Assembly: GCF_033878955.1 (NCBI RefSeq)
Contig: NZ_CP138858.1
Span: 5,320,072-5,384,071, forward strand
DNA: 64,000 bases
Source: Coraliomargarita algicola
GTDB lineage: Bacteria; Verrucomicrobiota; Verrucomicrobiia; Opitutales; Coraliomargaritaceae
Direction: 5' to 3'
The notes beneath the pieces are model-generated. The model was not told where the DNA came from, did no database searches, and saw nothing but the letters and a program-made list of their open reading frames with translations. How positions within the stretch are numbered: the stretch's first letter is position 1; the number at the start of each line of letters is the position of its first letter. This document shows, piece by piece, positions 37,154 through 46,419 of the stretch. A program made the translations under genes and the position numbers.

Positions 37154-37723
37154 ATGTCAATGGATTATCACTATCACAGACACGAGCGTTTGTTGATCCG
37201 GATCGCTGTAATATTGGGCGTGATAGTGGGGATTTTAGCGTTTACCATTACACGTAAGATTAGCGGTCGTTCGGAACAGGTGTCACCCGAGGAGGTGTGG
37301 GCTTATGTGCAAGAAATAGCGCCTCAAAAAGATTTGGATCCGGAGTTTATCTATGCGATCGCGTGGGCGGAAAGTAGTTTGAATGCACGTGCCCGTAGTT
37401 CGGTGGCCCGTGGTATGATGCAACTGACTAAGCCGGCTTGGCGCGAGGTGAGTGATGAATCTTACCGTCATGCTTGGGATTGGCGCACCAATGTGCGTGT
37501 GGGCATCGATTATCTTGCATTCTGTCGGGATTACCTGAAGAGACATGACCATTTTAGCTATCCACTCTTGGCGGCGTCGTATCGTTACGGGCCTTATCAC
37601 GTGAGGAATAAGAATTTTAATATTTTGAAACTAAAGCAGCCTAAGAATGAAATTTATCGCCGCATCTTCGAGGGCAATATTCACCCTGTGACGCCGCCGG
37701 CGGAGGCGGAGCCGGCACTCTGA
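37154..37723 (+). CDS. Membrane-anchored SLT-type lytic transglycosylase
   Basis: About 189 residues from the ATG at 37154. One N-terminal membrane segment (IAVILGVIVGILAFTI) precedes a soluble-lytic-transglycosylase domain: FIYAIAWAESSLNARA with the catalytic Glu, SVARGMMQLTKPAW and LLAASYRYGPYHV. It cleaves the glycan strands of peptidoglycan. It is small for the family, lacking extra domains. Confidence 0.82.
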   Translation: MSMDYHYHRHERLLIRIAVILGVIVGILAFTITRKISGRSEQVSPEEVWAYVQEIAPQKDLDPEFIYAIAWAESSLNARARSSVARGMMQLTKPAWREVSDESYRHAWDWRTNVRVGIDYLAFCRDYLKRHDHFSYPLLAASYRYGPYHVRNKNFNILKLKQPKNEIYRRIFEGNIHPVTPPAEAEPAL

Positions 37724-37778
37724 TCGGAGCGACGGAATTACATTGCGAGTCCGAGCGATCTACCTTGCTTTGAGCCGT

Positions 37779-38995
37779 ATGGACAACTCGAGGCGTGAAA
37801 TTGCAATTATAGGCGGCGGACCTGCAGGTTTGCGGGCAGCAGAGGTGGCTGCGCGTCGTGGAGCTGCGGTCACAGTCTTTGACGCCAAGCCTTCAGTGGG
37901 GCGTAAATTCTTAGTGGCCGGGCGCAGTGGTCTGAATCTGACCAATAGTGCCGATTTTGAGACATTTTTGGCCCAGTATTCCGGGCGTGATTTTCCAGTC
38001 GAGCGTTGGCGGGAATACCTGAAGGATTTTGACAATTATCATTTGAGTGATTGGGCCGCGGAACTCGGGGTGGACACCTTTGCGGCATCGAGTGGTAAGG
38101 TTTTTCCTTTTTCCAAGAAGGCGGCGCCTCTATTGCGCCGCTGGGTCCTGCGCTTGCGCGAATTGGGCGTGGTGTTTCGTATGAAGCATCAATGGACGGG
38201 GCTAGCGAAACAGCCCGACGGCCGGATTCAAATCGACTGTCTGCAGGGGGATCAGCCCGTGCAGGCAAGATTCGATGCGGTCGTCCTCGCCATGGGCGGT
38301 GCCTCATGGCCGCAGACCGGATCTACTGGCAGTTGGGTCTCCATTTTGGAGGCGCAAGGTGTGGAAGTAGTGCCCTTAGCAGCCGCAAATTGTGGTTGGG
38401 AGTGTGACTGGAGTCCTGAGACGCGTGCACAGATAGAAGGCAAGCCACTGCAGAATTTGAAGCTGAGTGCGAATGGGCGTACGCTGACCGGTGAGTTGGT
38501 GGCCACGCGTTACGGTTTTGAGGGCACTCCTCTGTATACTTTAGGCAGAGAGTTGCGCCGGATGGCTTCGCCCGTCATCGAAATCGATTTTAAGCCAACA
38601 TTACTGAAGCGCGGCTCATTGCAAAAATGGAGTCCGCGCGTCGCAATTTTTATAAAGAGGCCGGCCTGCGTTGGAAATTAAATGAGACCGCCTGTGCGAT
38701 TCTCCGTCAGTATTACGGTGAGTTTCACGATGCAGCTTCTTTGGCTCAAGCGGCCAAGTGTTGTCGGATTCCATTGACGCAAGCGCGTCCAATCGCCGAG
38801 GCCATTTCCACCGCAGGAGGGGTGGCTTGGTCGGAATTGGATGCGCAACTGATGCTCAAGCAATTGCCCGGCGTCTATTGCGCGGGAGAAATGATTGATT
38901 GGGAAGCGCCCACCGGCGGATTCTTGATACAAGGTTGCTTCGTGACCGGGAACGTGGCGGGGCAGAGTGCCGCGGCTGGGCCGGTGATGGCGTGA
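37779..38995 (+). CDS. HI0933/YhiN-like flavoprotein, frameshifted as sequenced
   Basis: NAD(P)/FAD-dependent oxidoreductase family of uncertain substrate. The N-terminal part has the dinucleotide fold EIAIIGGGPAGLRAAEVAARRG and the family motif VGRKFLVAGRSGLNLTNS. At the A5 run 38623-38627 the frame is lost (stop at 38681); one added A joins GSLQK to MESARRNFYKEAGLRWKLN and continues to GVYCAGEMIDWEAPTGGF, the conserved C-terminal FAD motif. Start ATG at 37779 chosen because it places the GxGxxG motif near the N-terminus. Confidence 0.75.
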
Positions 38996-38998
38996 CTT

Positions 38999-39440
38999 CT
39001 GGGGAGACGCGATGTCGCGTTAGCGAGGTCTGATGCGTGTCGGGGAGACGCGATTGGCATCGCGTCGCTACGGTGGTAGGTAGTGGCGTGACTTTTTTGG
39101 GGTAGCGATGTCGCGCGAGCGACGTCTGCTGCGGGCCGGGGAGACGCGATTTGCATCGCGTCGCTACCGTGGTAGGTGGTTGCGCGACTTTTTGAGGTAG
39201 CGATGTCGCGCTAGCGACGTCTGGTGCGGGCTGGGGAGACGCGATTAGCATTGCGTCGCTACCAGTGGTCGGTGGTGGTGTGACTTCTGGGGGGGAGCGA
39301 TGTCGCGCTAGCGACGTCTGCTGCGGGCCGGGGAGACGCGATTGGCATCGCGTCGCTACCGTGGTAGGTGGTTGCGCGACTTTTTGGGGTAGCGATGTCT
39401 GCTGCGGGGCTGGGAGACGCGATTGGCATCGCGTCGCTAG
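38999..39440. repeat. Five ~96-bp tandem repeats with internal palindromes
   Basis: The landmark GAGACGCGAT recurs at 39045, 39141, 39236, 39333 and 39414 (spacings 96, 95, 97, 81). Each full unit holds two palindromes, GTCGC-GCTA-GCGAC and GACGCGAT-TGGC-ATCGCGTC, giving paired hairpins; the last unit lacks one of them. The interval between the flavoprotein and the ATP-grasp gene contains no credible gene; a repetitive minus-strand reading frame through it is a by-product of the repeat. Confidence 0.85.
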
Positions 39441-39545
39441 CAGTGTGTATATTTGCCGTCGATTAAGAGTGACTTTTTCTAAAAAAGGCTCATAGCAAAC
39501 AGACCAAAATGATGGATCCGATTTGATCGTCTGCGGTATCATTCA

Positions 39546-41000
39546 ATGTATAAGACCTTAGTTGTGACTGATCAAACGGAGACGCCTCCGTTAGATCTCA
39601 ATGTGATCACGTTTGAGCAGTATCTCTCAGATTATCCGAAGCTGGGAGAGCCGCGCACGCGCATTATCAATTTGTGCGATACCGAGCACTATTTAAGCCG
39701 GGGCTATTATTGCTCGCTGCTGGCGGAGTCGCGCAAACACCGGGTGTTGCCCAGTGTCAATACCATCAATGATCTTCGTTATCAAGATGGCGGTGAAGAG
39801 CATCGTTTGCAGCCCTTGCTTCCAAAGTTGAGTGCGGACATGGAGGTGCCGGTCGTGCTCAATATCTATTTTGGTTGGACGGAGCGTGAGGAGTGGAAAA
39901 AAGTGGCGCGTGCGGTCTTTGAGCGCTATGCGGCGCCGCTCTTGCGGGCAAGCCTTAGCCGTGGCGTGCATGGCTTGGAACTTTCGGTCGAGCGTGATAA
40001 TTTATCCGTTCTCAATACTGCGGAGCGTGAGACCTTCTATGAGCGGCTGCGGATCTTTACCGAGCAAGTGTGGCGCAATCCTAGCCATAAGAATAAGCAT
40101 CGCTGGGACATGGCTATTTTGCATAATCCGGATGAGGCCAATGCGCCGAGTGATGCTGAAGCGATTAAGCGCTTTGTCAAAGCAGCTGCCAAGGTCGGCA
40201 TCGCCGCAGAGTTGGTGCGTTCAGATGAGCTGAAGCATCTCTCGCAATACGATGCGCTCTTTATCCGAGAGACGACCAGTATCGACCACCCTACCTACCG
40301 ACTTTCGCGCAAGGGGGAAATGGAAGGCTTGGTGGTGATCGATGATGCGACTTCAATCATGCGCTGCTGCAACAAGATCTTTTTACAGGATGCGTTCAGT
40401 TATAATAAGGTCAGTGCGCCCCGCACTTTAGTGGTGGCCAATGCCGAGGCGCTGGAGCTCGATCGCATTGAGGCTCATTTTGATTATCCTGTGGTGCTCA
40501 AAATGCCAGAGAGTTCATTTTCGATCGGCGTGTATAAAGTCGGCAACCGCGACGAGCTCAAAGAGAAGTTGGGATTGATGCTTAAAGAGTCGGCATTAGC
40601 TTTGGTGCAGGAATACATCTACACCGATTTTGATTGGCGCATCGGTGTGCTCAATGGCCGGGCCATCTATGCCTGTAAATACTTTATGGCACGCGACCAT
40701 TGGCAAATTTATAACCATGCATCGAGCCGAAAGTCCGGCAAGTCCGGCGGCTTTGATACCATCCCTACCTTTGAAGCACCGAAGCCGGTGTTGGACGCGG
40801 CACTCAAGGCCAGCGCGATCATTGGCAACGGTCTGTATGGAGTCGATCTCAAGCAAAAGGGCAACCAGATCTATGTGATCGAGGTGAACGACAACCCGAG
40901 CATTGATCACAGCGTGGAAGATGCCTACTTGGGCGACGAACTTTACATGATGATCATGCAGGAGTTCGTAGATCGCTTGGAGCGGCGTGGACGTGAGTGA
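39546..41000 (+). CDS. RimK-like ATP-grasp ligase with N-terminal RLAN domain
   Basis: A 484-residue protein. The first ~200 residues (RIINLCDTEHYLSRGYYCSL, VLPSVNTINDLRY, VVLNIYFGWTE) match the RimK-like ATP-grasp N-terminal domain; the rest is an ATP-grasp ligase (YPVVLKMPESSFSIGVYKV, LVQEYIYTDFDWRIGVLNG, IYVIEVNDNPSIDHSVED). Such enzymes join carboxylates to amines using ATP. It overlaps the next gene, a GNAT/C39-like fusion; the combination has been described in comparative-genomics work as a predicted peptide-synthesis or peptide-modification system. Substrate unknown. Confidence 0.8.
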   Translation: MYKTLVVTDQTETPPLDLNVITFEQYLSDYPKLGEPRTRIINLCDTEHYLSRGYYCSLLAESRKHRVLPSVNTINDLRYQDGGEEHRLQPLLPKLSADMEVPVVLNIYFGWTEREEWKKVARAVFERYAAPLLRASLSRGVHGLELSVERDNLSVLNTAERETFYERLRIFTEQVWRNPSHKNKHRWDMAILHNPDEANAPSDAEAIKRFVKAAAKVGIAAELVRSDELKHLSQYDALFIRETTSIDHPTYRLSRKGEMEGLVVIDDATSIMRCCNKIFLQDAFSYNKVSAPRTLVVANAEALELDRIEAHFDYPVVLKMPESSFSIGVYKVGNRDELKEKLGLMLKESALALVQEYIYTDFDWRIGVLNGRAIYACKYFMARDHWQIYNHASSRKSGKSGGFDTIPTFEAPKPVLDAALKASAIIGNGLYGVDLKQKGNQIYVIEVNDNPSIDHSVEDAYLGDELYMMIMQEFVDRLERRGRE

Positions 41001-42096
41001 GCGTCGTTTTCGTTGTGTGCAGGCAGAGGATATCGAACGTTTGCTGGAGATTGAGGCGCTCTGCTTTACTTCGGATCGATTGAGCCGACGCTCCTTTCAG
41101 CGTTGGATCAAAGGCGAGAATTGTATCTTCTTAGTGCTGGAGTGGGACCAGGTCGTCTATGGTTACGGCCTCGTTTTATTGCATAAAGGCACACGCCTGG
41201 CGCGGCTTTATTCGATCGCCTTGCACCCTGACGCGCGCGGGCAGGGGCATGCCAGTGCATTGATGCTGGCCCTCGAAGCCGCAGCAGTGGAAGAAGATCG
41301 ACTCTTTATGCGGCTGGAGGTGGCCAAGCAAAATCTCGCTGCCGTGCAGCTGTATCAGCGTTTGGGCTATCGCGTGTTTGGCGAGTTTCTTGATTATTAC
41401 GAAGATCATAGCGATGCCTTGCGTATGCAAAAGCGCATTCGCTATCCAGAGCGCGTGCGTGAGGAGAGCTTCGTGCCTTGGTATGGGCAGCATACCGCCT
41501 TCACTTGCGGACCCGCATCGCTGATGATGGTGATGGCGGCCATTGAGCCTGCGACTGTATTGAACCAAAGTCTCGAACTCGATCTTTGGCGTGAAGCCAC
41601 CACTATTTTTATGACATCAGGCCACGGAGGCTGTCACCCCTTAGGTCTGGCGCTCGCGGCAAAGCGCCGTGGCTTCGCCGCGGAAGTCGTGATGAGCCAG
41701 ACCGATCCGCTCTTCGTGGAAGGCGTGCGCTCGGCGCACAAGAAAGAGGTGCTGAATTTGGTGCACGAGCAATTTCTTGAGCGCAGTCAGGCGCAGGCGA
41801 TCCCCATTCGGTGCGAGGCAGTTTCGGTGGCCGAAATCGAGTCGCAATTAAAGAACGGGGCGTTTGTGCTGGTGATGATCAGTAGCTATCGACTCAACGG
41901 CGACAAGGCGCCGCATTGGGTGGTGGTGACCGCCTTTGATGAACTTTGCTTTTACTTGCACGATCCGGACACAGATAAATTAACGATCAGCGAGTTGGAC
42001 TGCCAATACATACCCGTCGCTAAAGAAGACTTCGCAAAGATGATCAATTACGGGCGCACTCGTTTTAGTGTGGCCTTGTTTTTTCAGCAACAGTGA
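40987..42096 (+). CDS. GNAT acetyltransferase fused to C39-like (DUF3335) peptidase domain
   Basis: A 369-residue fusion. Residues 1-155 are a GNAT domain (RLYSIALHPDARGQGHASAL acetyl-CoA loop, LYQRLGYRVFGEF). Residues ~160-369 are papain/C39-like: QHTAFTCGPASLMMVMAAI with the likely nucleophilic Cys, KAPHWVVVTAFDE with the likely His and YLHDPD with the likely Asp. The GTG start lies 14 bases inside the upstream ATP-grasp gene, so the two are cotranscribed and probably coupled. Confidence 0.8.
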   Translation: MDVSERRFRCVQAEDIERLLEIEALCFTSDRLSRRSFQRWIKGENCIFLVLEWDQVVYGYGLVLLHKGTRLARLYSIALHPDARGQGHASALMLALEAAAVEEDRLFMRLEVAKQNLAAVQLYQRLGYRVFGEFLDYYEDHSDALRMQKRIRYPERVREESFVPWYGQHTAFTCGPASLMMVMAAIEPATVLNQSLELDLWREATTIFMTSGHGGCHPLGLALAAKRRGFAAEVVMSQTDPLFVEGVRSAHKKEVLNLVHEQFLERSQAQAIPIRCEAVSVAEIESQLKNGAFVLVMISSYRLNGDKAPHWVVVTAFDELCFYLHDPDTDKLTISELDCQYIPVAKEDFAKMINYGRTRFSVALFFQQQ

Positions 42097-42153
42097 TACG
42101 ATCGGCTACAGTGGCTGAATTCAGCCTAAGCGCGTGGGGGCTCGGGTGCTCCA

Positions 42154-44364
42154 TTAGACAGCCGAATTGTGCTGGCCTTCGAGTAAGCCGTTGAGTGTGT
42201 TGAAGAAAATCTTTGATTGAATGGGTTTACTGATAAATGCGTTCATGCCGGCGTCTCGACACGCTTTTTTCGCAGTGTTATCGACATTGGCAGTCATGGC
42301 AACGATTGGAGTCAACTGGTTGGACGTATCGTGACTGCGTATCCATGCACAGGCTTCTGTGCCGCCCATGATTGGCATCGATAAGTCCATCAGTATCAGG
42401 TCGAAGCTCTCTTTTTGGCATTGGATAATAGCTTCTTTACCATTGCTGGCTGTGTGTGGCTGGCCGTTGTAGAATTCGATTAGGGCCTTTGCGATTAACA
42501 AGTTATCGGGCTTGTCGTCCACGATCAGGATGTTGGGTTTGCCGATGAATTGATTTTGACCAATCCCGGGGGTGTCTGCTGTGGCTGTTTTTGGCAGGCT
42601 ACGAACAATTTTAAGTGGTAGATGGACGGTGAAGGTCGAACCTTCGCCCAGTGTGCTTTGCACCTCTATTTTTCCGTCCAAAAGTTCGATCAGTTTTTTG
42701 CAAATGGCTAATCCCAGGCCGATGCCTTCGTGTTTGCGGGTGTAGGATGCGTCGACCTGACTGAATGGGTCGAAGAGCTGCTGTTGTTGGGATTTCTCGA
42801 TTCCGATACCACTGTCTTCAATCGCAAAGTGAAACATGGTGTTCGGCGTGGATTCCATTGACAGGCGTAGAGTGACACTGCCTGCATGCGTATATTTTAT
42901 CGAGTTGTTGAGCAGGTTTTCCAAAATTCGATGTAACATCTGCTTATCTGTTTCGACGGTGAGTTGGGTGGGGCTGACTTGACCGGTCGTGTCGTTTTGG
43001 AAGTGTAGCTGTAGGTTGCGTGCGCTGGGGCGAAGTTCGTCCATGGCTGCGGCGCAGAATTCAGGTAGGTTAAAACGCTCCAAATTGGGTTCCACTCGAT
43101 CGCTGACGATGCGCATGTAGTGAAGGATGTCGTCGATCAGCGCCAACTGTCGGCGTCCGGAGTTAATGATCGTCTTTAGGTAGCTCTTGTCTGGTTCGAC
43201 GGTGCAGTTTTCCAGCAGTATGTCTGCGAAGCCAAGGATGGGGTTGAGCGGAGTGCGCATCTCATGACTCATTACCGCGAGAAACTCACTCTTTGCTTTA
43301 CTGGCAGCTTCTGCAGCTTCTTTAGCTTGGATTAATTCGAGTTCGGTTTGTTTGCGCAGCGTGATGTCTTCGTAAGTTCCTAATACGCCGATGGTGTTGT
43401 CGTGTAGATCGCGCAGGGGCACTTTGGACGTCAGTAGCCAGATGATTTCTCCATTGGGACGGTAGAGGCGTTCTTCATAGGCGATCTTGGCGATGCCACT
43501 GTGCATGACTTGTTGGTCGTCTTTTTGAAAACGTTCGGCCTCTTCTTGACTAAAAAAATCAAAGTCTGTCTTCCCAATAATTTCGTTTGAGCTTTGCTGG
43601 CCTAGGTCTTTTGCGATTAATTGATTACAACCGAGAAAGATACAGTTGGTGTCTTTCCAAAAGACTCGTGCTGGGATCGTATCCAGTACGCGGCAAAGCA
43701 TCATACGGGATTCATTGAGTTCAAGTTCCGCTTGTTTTTGCTCCGTGATATCCATGTGGGTGCCACTCATGCGCAGTGGCTCGCCTTCAGCTGTCCATTC
43801 TAAAACTTTTCCACGTGCATTGATCCAGCGCCACTCGCCATTTTTGTGGCGTTGGCGAAACTGCGCATCGTAGTAGTTTGATTCACCGCGTAAGTGTTGC
43901 TTTCGCATGTTTTCAGCGGCTTTCATATCATCCGGGTGGACTGTGCGTTCCCAGGTTGAGATACCGATGGGTTTGAGTTCATCCAAGGTATAACCTAAAA
44001 TGCCGGCCCAGCGTTCGTTGAGCACCAGTTCGCCCGTTTGTAGATTCCAATCCCAAGTGCCTACCTCGGTGCCCTCGATGATGCTTCGGTTACGGGCTAA
44101 TTCCTCATCTTTACTTTGGGTGATGGTTTGACTGAGCTCGTGTAAGCGTTGCTGCCATTTCCGATTTGATACGTAGATGGTGATGAACAGTAACGGAAAA
44201 GTGATGCCGATCACTTGAATGAAGGTGCCGAGCAAATTTTGACGAAGCTGTTGTTCGGGATGGTATCGATCTATATATACAAACAGGATCGTGGCTAGAC
44301 ATACGGCAAAAAATGGTATGAGTTGATAGCGTCTAGAGCTGAAATTCATAGGTTGTTGTGACAT
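42154..44364 (-). CDS. Hybrid sensor histidine kinase with two PAS domains and receiver
   Basis: A 736-residue protein: two N-terminal membrane segments (about 14-32, 45-65), PAS/PAC domains (about 90-210 and 220-340, with RWINARGKVLEWTAEGEPLR and ILGYTLDELKPIG), HisKA with the phospho-His in VMSHEMRTPLNPILGF, HATPase with LHRILENLLNNSIKYTH, DSGIGIEKSQQQ and GIGLGLAICKKL, and a C-terminal receiver with Asp in LILMDLSMPIMGG and Lys in AFISKPI. The signal is unknown. It is a lone gene divergent from menD. Confidence 0.88.
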   Translation of the reverse strand: MSQQPMNFSSRRYQLIPFFAVCLATILFVYIDRYHPEQQLRQNLLGTFIQVIGITFPLLFITIYVSNRKWQQRLHELSQTITQSKDEELARNRSIIEGTEVGTWDWNLQTGELVLNERWAGILGYTLDELKPIGISTWERTVHPDDMKAAENMRKQHLRGESNYYDAQFRQRHKNGEWRWINARGKVLEWTAEGEPLRMSGTHMDITEQKQAELELNESRMMLCRVLDTIPARVFWKDTNCIFLGCNQLIAKDLGQQSSNEIIGKTDFDFFSQEEAERFQKDDQQVMHSGIAKIAYEERLYRPNGEIIWLLTSKVPLRDLHDNTIGVLGTYEDITLRKQTELELIQAKEAAEAASKAKSEFLAVMSHEMRTPLNPILGFADILLENCTVEPDKSYLKTIINSGRRQLALIDDILHYMRIVSDRVEPNLERFNLPEFCAAAMDELRPSARNLQLHFQNDTTGQVSPTQLTVETDKQMLHRILENLLNNSIKYTHAGSVTLRLSMESTPNTMFHFAIEDSGIGIEKSQQQQLFDPFSQVDASYTRKHEGIGLGLAICKKLIELLDGKIEVQSTLGEGSTFTVHLPLKIVRSLPKTATADTPGIGQNQFIGKPNILIVDDKPDNLLIAKALIEFYNGQPHTASNGKEAIIQCQKESFDLILMDLSMPIMGGTEACAWIRSHDTSNQLTPIVAMTANVDNTAKKACRDAGMNAFISKPIQSKIFFNTLNGLLEGQHNSAV

Positions 44365-44573
44365 TATTGTCCGGCTCTATCATCGGCATAAGGATGCGAT
44401 TGGCGAGTGGTAGGGGACTCTGGATCTAAGTATGATTGCACTGCGGATAACGCTTATATTCTATGACTTTATGTATCCGTGGCAACGACTAATCATCTAA
44501 TGCCGTAGTGCGGGGTGCACGGGAATGATTCGCATGCGTTGACATCTTAGGTCTCGCTCGAAAATATGGGGTG

Positions 44574-46340
44574 ATGTCGCTGCCAGTCACAGAACTCTTT
44601 GATCTTATCGCCCGCTCTAATGTGAACTCCGCATGGGGAGCTTTGACTGTGGAAGTTTTGGCCCGTTTGGGGGTGGAGTGTATCGTGACCTCTCCGGGCT
44701 CACGTTCGACTCCATTAACGATTGCTGCAGCACGGAATGCCAGAGTGGAGGCGCTGACGATTCTGGATGAGCGTTCGGCGGCTTTCTATGCTCTGGGACT
44801 GGCGAAGCGAACTGGACGTCCGGTGGCTTTGGTATGCACTTCGGGGTCGGCAGCGGTGAACTATTGGCCCGCGGTGCTGGAGGCTTCGATGAGTGGTACC
44901 CCGCTATTATTACTGACGGCTGACCGTCCTGCTGAGTTGCGAGGATGTAGCTCGGGCCAAACGATTGATCAGTTAAAGCTCTACGGCGACTGCGTGCGGC
45001 ATTTCTCGGAATTGGCTTTGCCCGAATGCACGCCTGGGATGTTGGCATATCTGCGGCAAACATTAGTGCATGCGGTCAATATTTCTTTGGGAGCGAATGC
45101 CGGACCCGTGCATTTGAATTTTCCATTTCGCGATCCGCTCTCGCCAGATCCGCGTGCCACGCAAGGGGTGGTGGCGGCTTCTGTCATGGAAGAGGCTGCT
45201 ACGGTGTCGACGCGTCCCTGCGAAGCGGTCGCACTCGGTGTCGGCCTTGACCTGGTGGCGCTGGAACGCTTGAGTAGTCATAGCAAGGGCTTGATTATTG
45301 TGGGCGCAGAAAATCCGCGTTGTGGCGATGAAGCCTTTGCAGATGCAGTGGCTATGATTTCGAATAAACTCGGATGGCCCGTGTTGGCCGATGTGCTCAA
45401 TCCTTTGCGCAACCACGCGAGCGAGAGTTCGGCATTGATCACTCGCTATGATAGCTTTTTGCGAGGTGCAGAGTCTGAGTCGAGCTCGCTACAGCCTACG
45501 GCGATCCTACAGATCGGCACTTTACCAACTAGCAAAGTCTTGCGTGCGTGGCTGGGGGCGCGCGATGCAGTATCTTTTTTGCTCACTGCGCGACCGCTGA
45601 ATACGGATCCTCTGCACCGGGTGGCGACCCCGCTGTATGGGGATGTGCATTCCCTGGCGGAGCATTTACAACATCAACGTGTCGACACTGAATGGGCGGC
45701 GGAGTGGTCAAGTTGCGAGGCACGTGCCACATTAGCGATCGATCAACAAATGCAGGGGATTGAGACGCTTTTTGAGGGGAAGGTGGCCTGGTTACTCTCG
45801 CAGCATTTACCCGTCGGCACGACTGTCTTTCTGGCGAGCAGTATGAGCGTTCGCTATGCTGAATATTTTTGGGTGGCGGGCAATCGGGCCTGCGGGGTGT
45901 ATTGCAATCGCGGGGCCAACGGGATCGATGGAACTTTGAGTACTGCATTGGGGGTCGCCCATGGCGGATCGCCTGCGGTTTTATTAACGGGGGATCTCGC
46001 CTTTTTGCACGATAGTAATGGACTGTTAGCTGCGAACCAATTGCGCGGTAGTTTGACGGTAATTTTGATCAATAACAATGGAGGTGGGATTTTTGAGCAC
46101 CTTCCTGTCGCTGAGTTGGATCCTCCGTTTGAGACCTACTTTAGCACGCCGCAGAATGTGGATATTGCGAAAGTGTGTGCCGCACATGGTGTGCCTCACC
46201 AAGCGATCTCGGATTGGGCGCAATTAGTGGCTACAATTACCGGGGCCACTGTGCCAGGTCTGCGTATTTTAGAGTTAACTACCGATCGCAAGGCAGATCG
46301 TCAGCACTTGTTGGAAATCTTGAGTGCATCCACTCTGTGA
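44574..46340 (+). CDS. menD: SEPHCHC synthase of menaquinone synthesis
   Basis: About 588 residues; the ATG at 44574 is preferred over the GTG at 44571. Thiamine-diphosphate enzyme joining 2-oxoglutarate and isochorismate. Motifs: CIVTSPGSRSTPLTIAAARN, TILDERSAAFYALGLAKRTG with the catalytic Glu, LVCTSGSAAVNYWPAVLEAS, RPAELRGCSSGQTIDQ, and the ThDP loop LLTGDLAFLHDSNGLL...NNNGGGIFEHLP. No other men gene is in the window. Confidence 0.9.
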   Translation: MSLPVTELFDLIARSNVNSAWGALTVEVLARLGVECIVTSPGSRSTPLTIAAARNARVEALTILDERSAAFYALGLAKRTGRPVALVCTSGSAAVNYWPAVLEASMSGTPLLLLTADRPAELRGCSSGQTIDQLKLYGDCVRHFSELALPECTPGMLAYLRQTLVHAVNISLGANAGPVHLNFPFRDPLSPDPRATQGVVAASVMEEAATVSTRPCEAVALGVGLDLVALERLSSHSKGLIIVGAENPRCGDEAFADAVAMISNKLGWPVLADVLNPLRNHASESSALITRYDSFLRGAESESSSLQPTAILQIGTLPTSKVLRAWLGARDAVSFLLTARPLNTDPLHRVATPLYGDVHSLAEHLQHQRVDTEWAAEWSSCEARATLAIDQQMQGIETLFEGKVAWLLSQHLPVGTTVFLASSMSVRYAEYFWVAGNRACGVYCNRGANGIDGTLSTALGVAHGGSPAVLLTGDLAFLHDSNGLLAANQLRGSLTVILINNNGGGIFEHLPVAELDPPFETYFSTPQNVDIAKVCAAHGVPHQAISDWAQLVATITGATVPGLRILELTTDRKADRQHLLEILSASTL

Positions 46341-46355
46341 TGATCTTACAAAAAA

Positions 46356-46388
46356 ATAGCGTATCCGAATACGATTCGGATACGCTAT
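46356..46388 (-). terminator. Strong rho-independent terminator between menD and the DksA-like gene
   Basis: A perfect 15-bp stem (ATAGCGTATCCGAAT with its complement, 3-base ACG loop). On the minus strand it is followed by a run of seven T, so it should end the DksA-like transcript; it may also slow menD transcripts. Confidence 0.85.
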
Positions 46389-46419
46389 GTGTAAACTAAT
46401 AGTGTAAGTCGCCTGGCGA

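Noticed and set aside
38999..39440. 96-bp repeats as a CRISPR array
   Set aside because: The repeat period is contiguous, without unique spacers of constant length, and no cas gene is present.
38856..39542. A 228-codon minus-strand frame with repeated TRCQSRLPGPQQTSL-like segments
   Set aside because: It reads through the ~96-bp tandem DNA repeats and the end of the flavoprotein gene; its periodicity comes from the DNA repeat and it has no start signal or family match.
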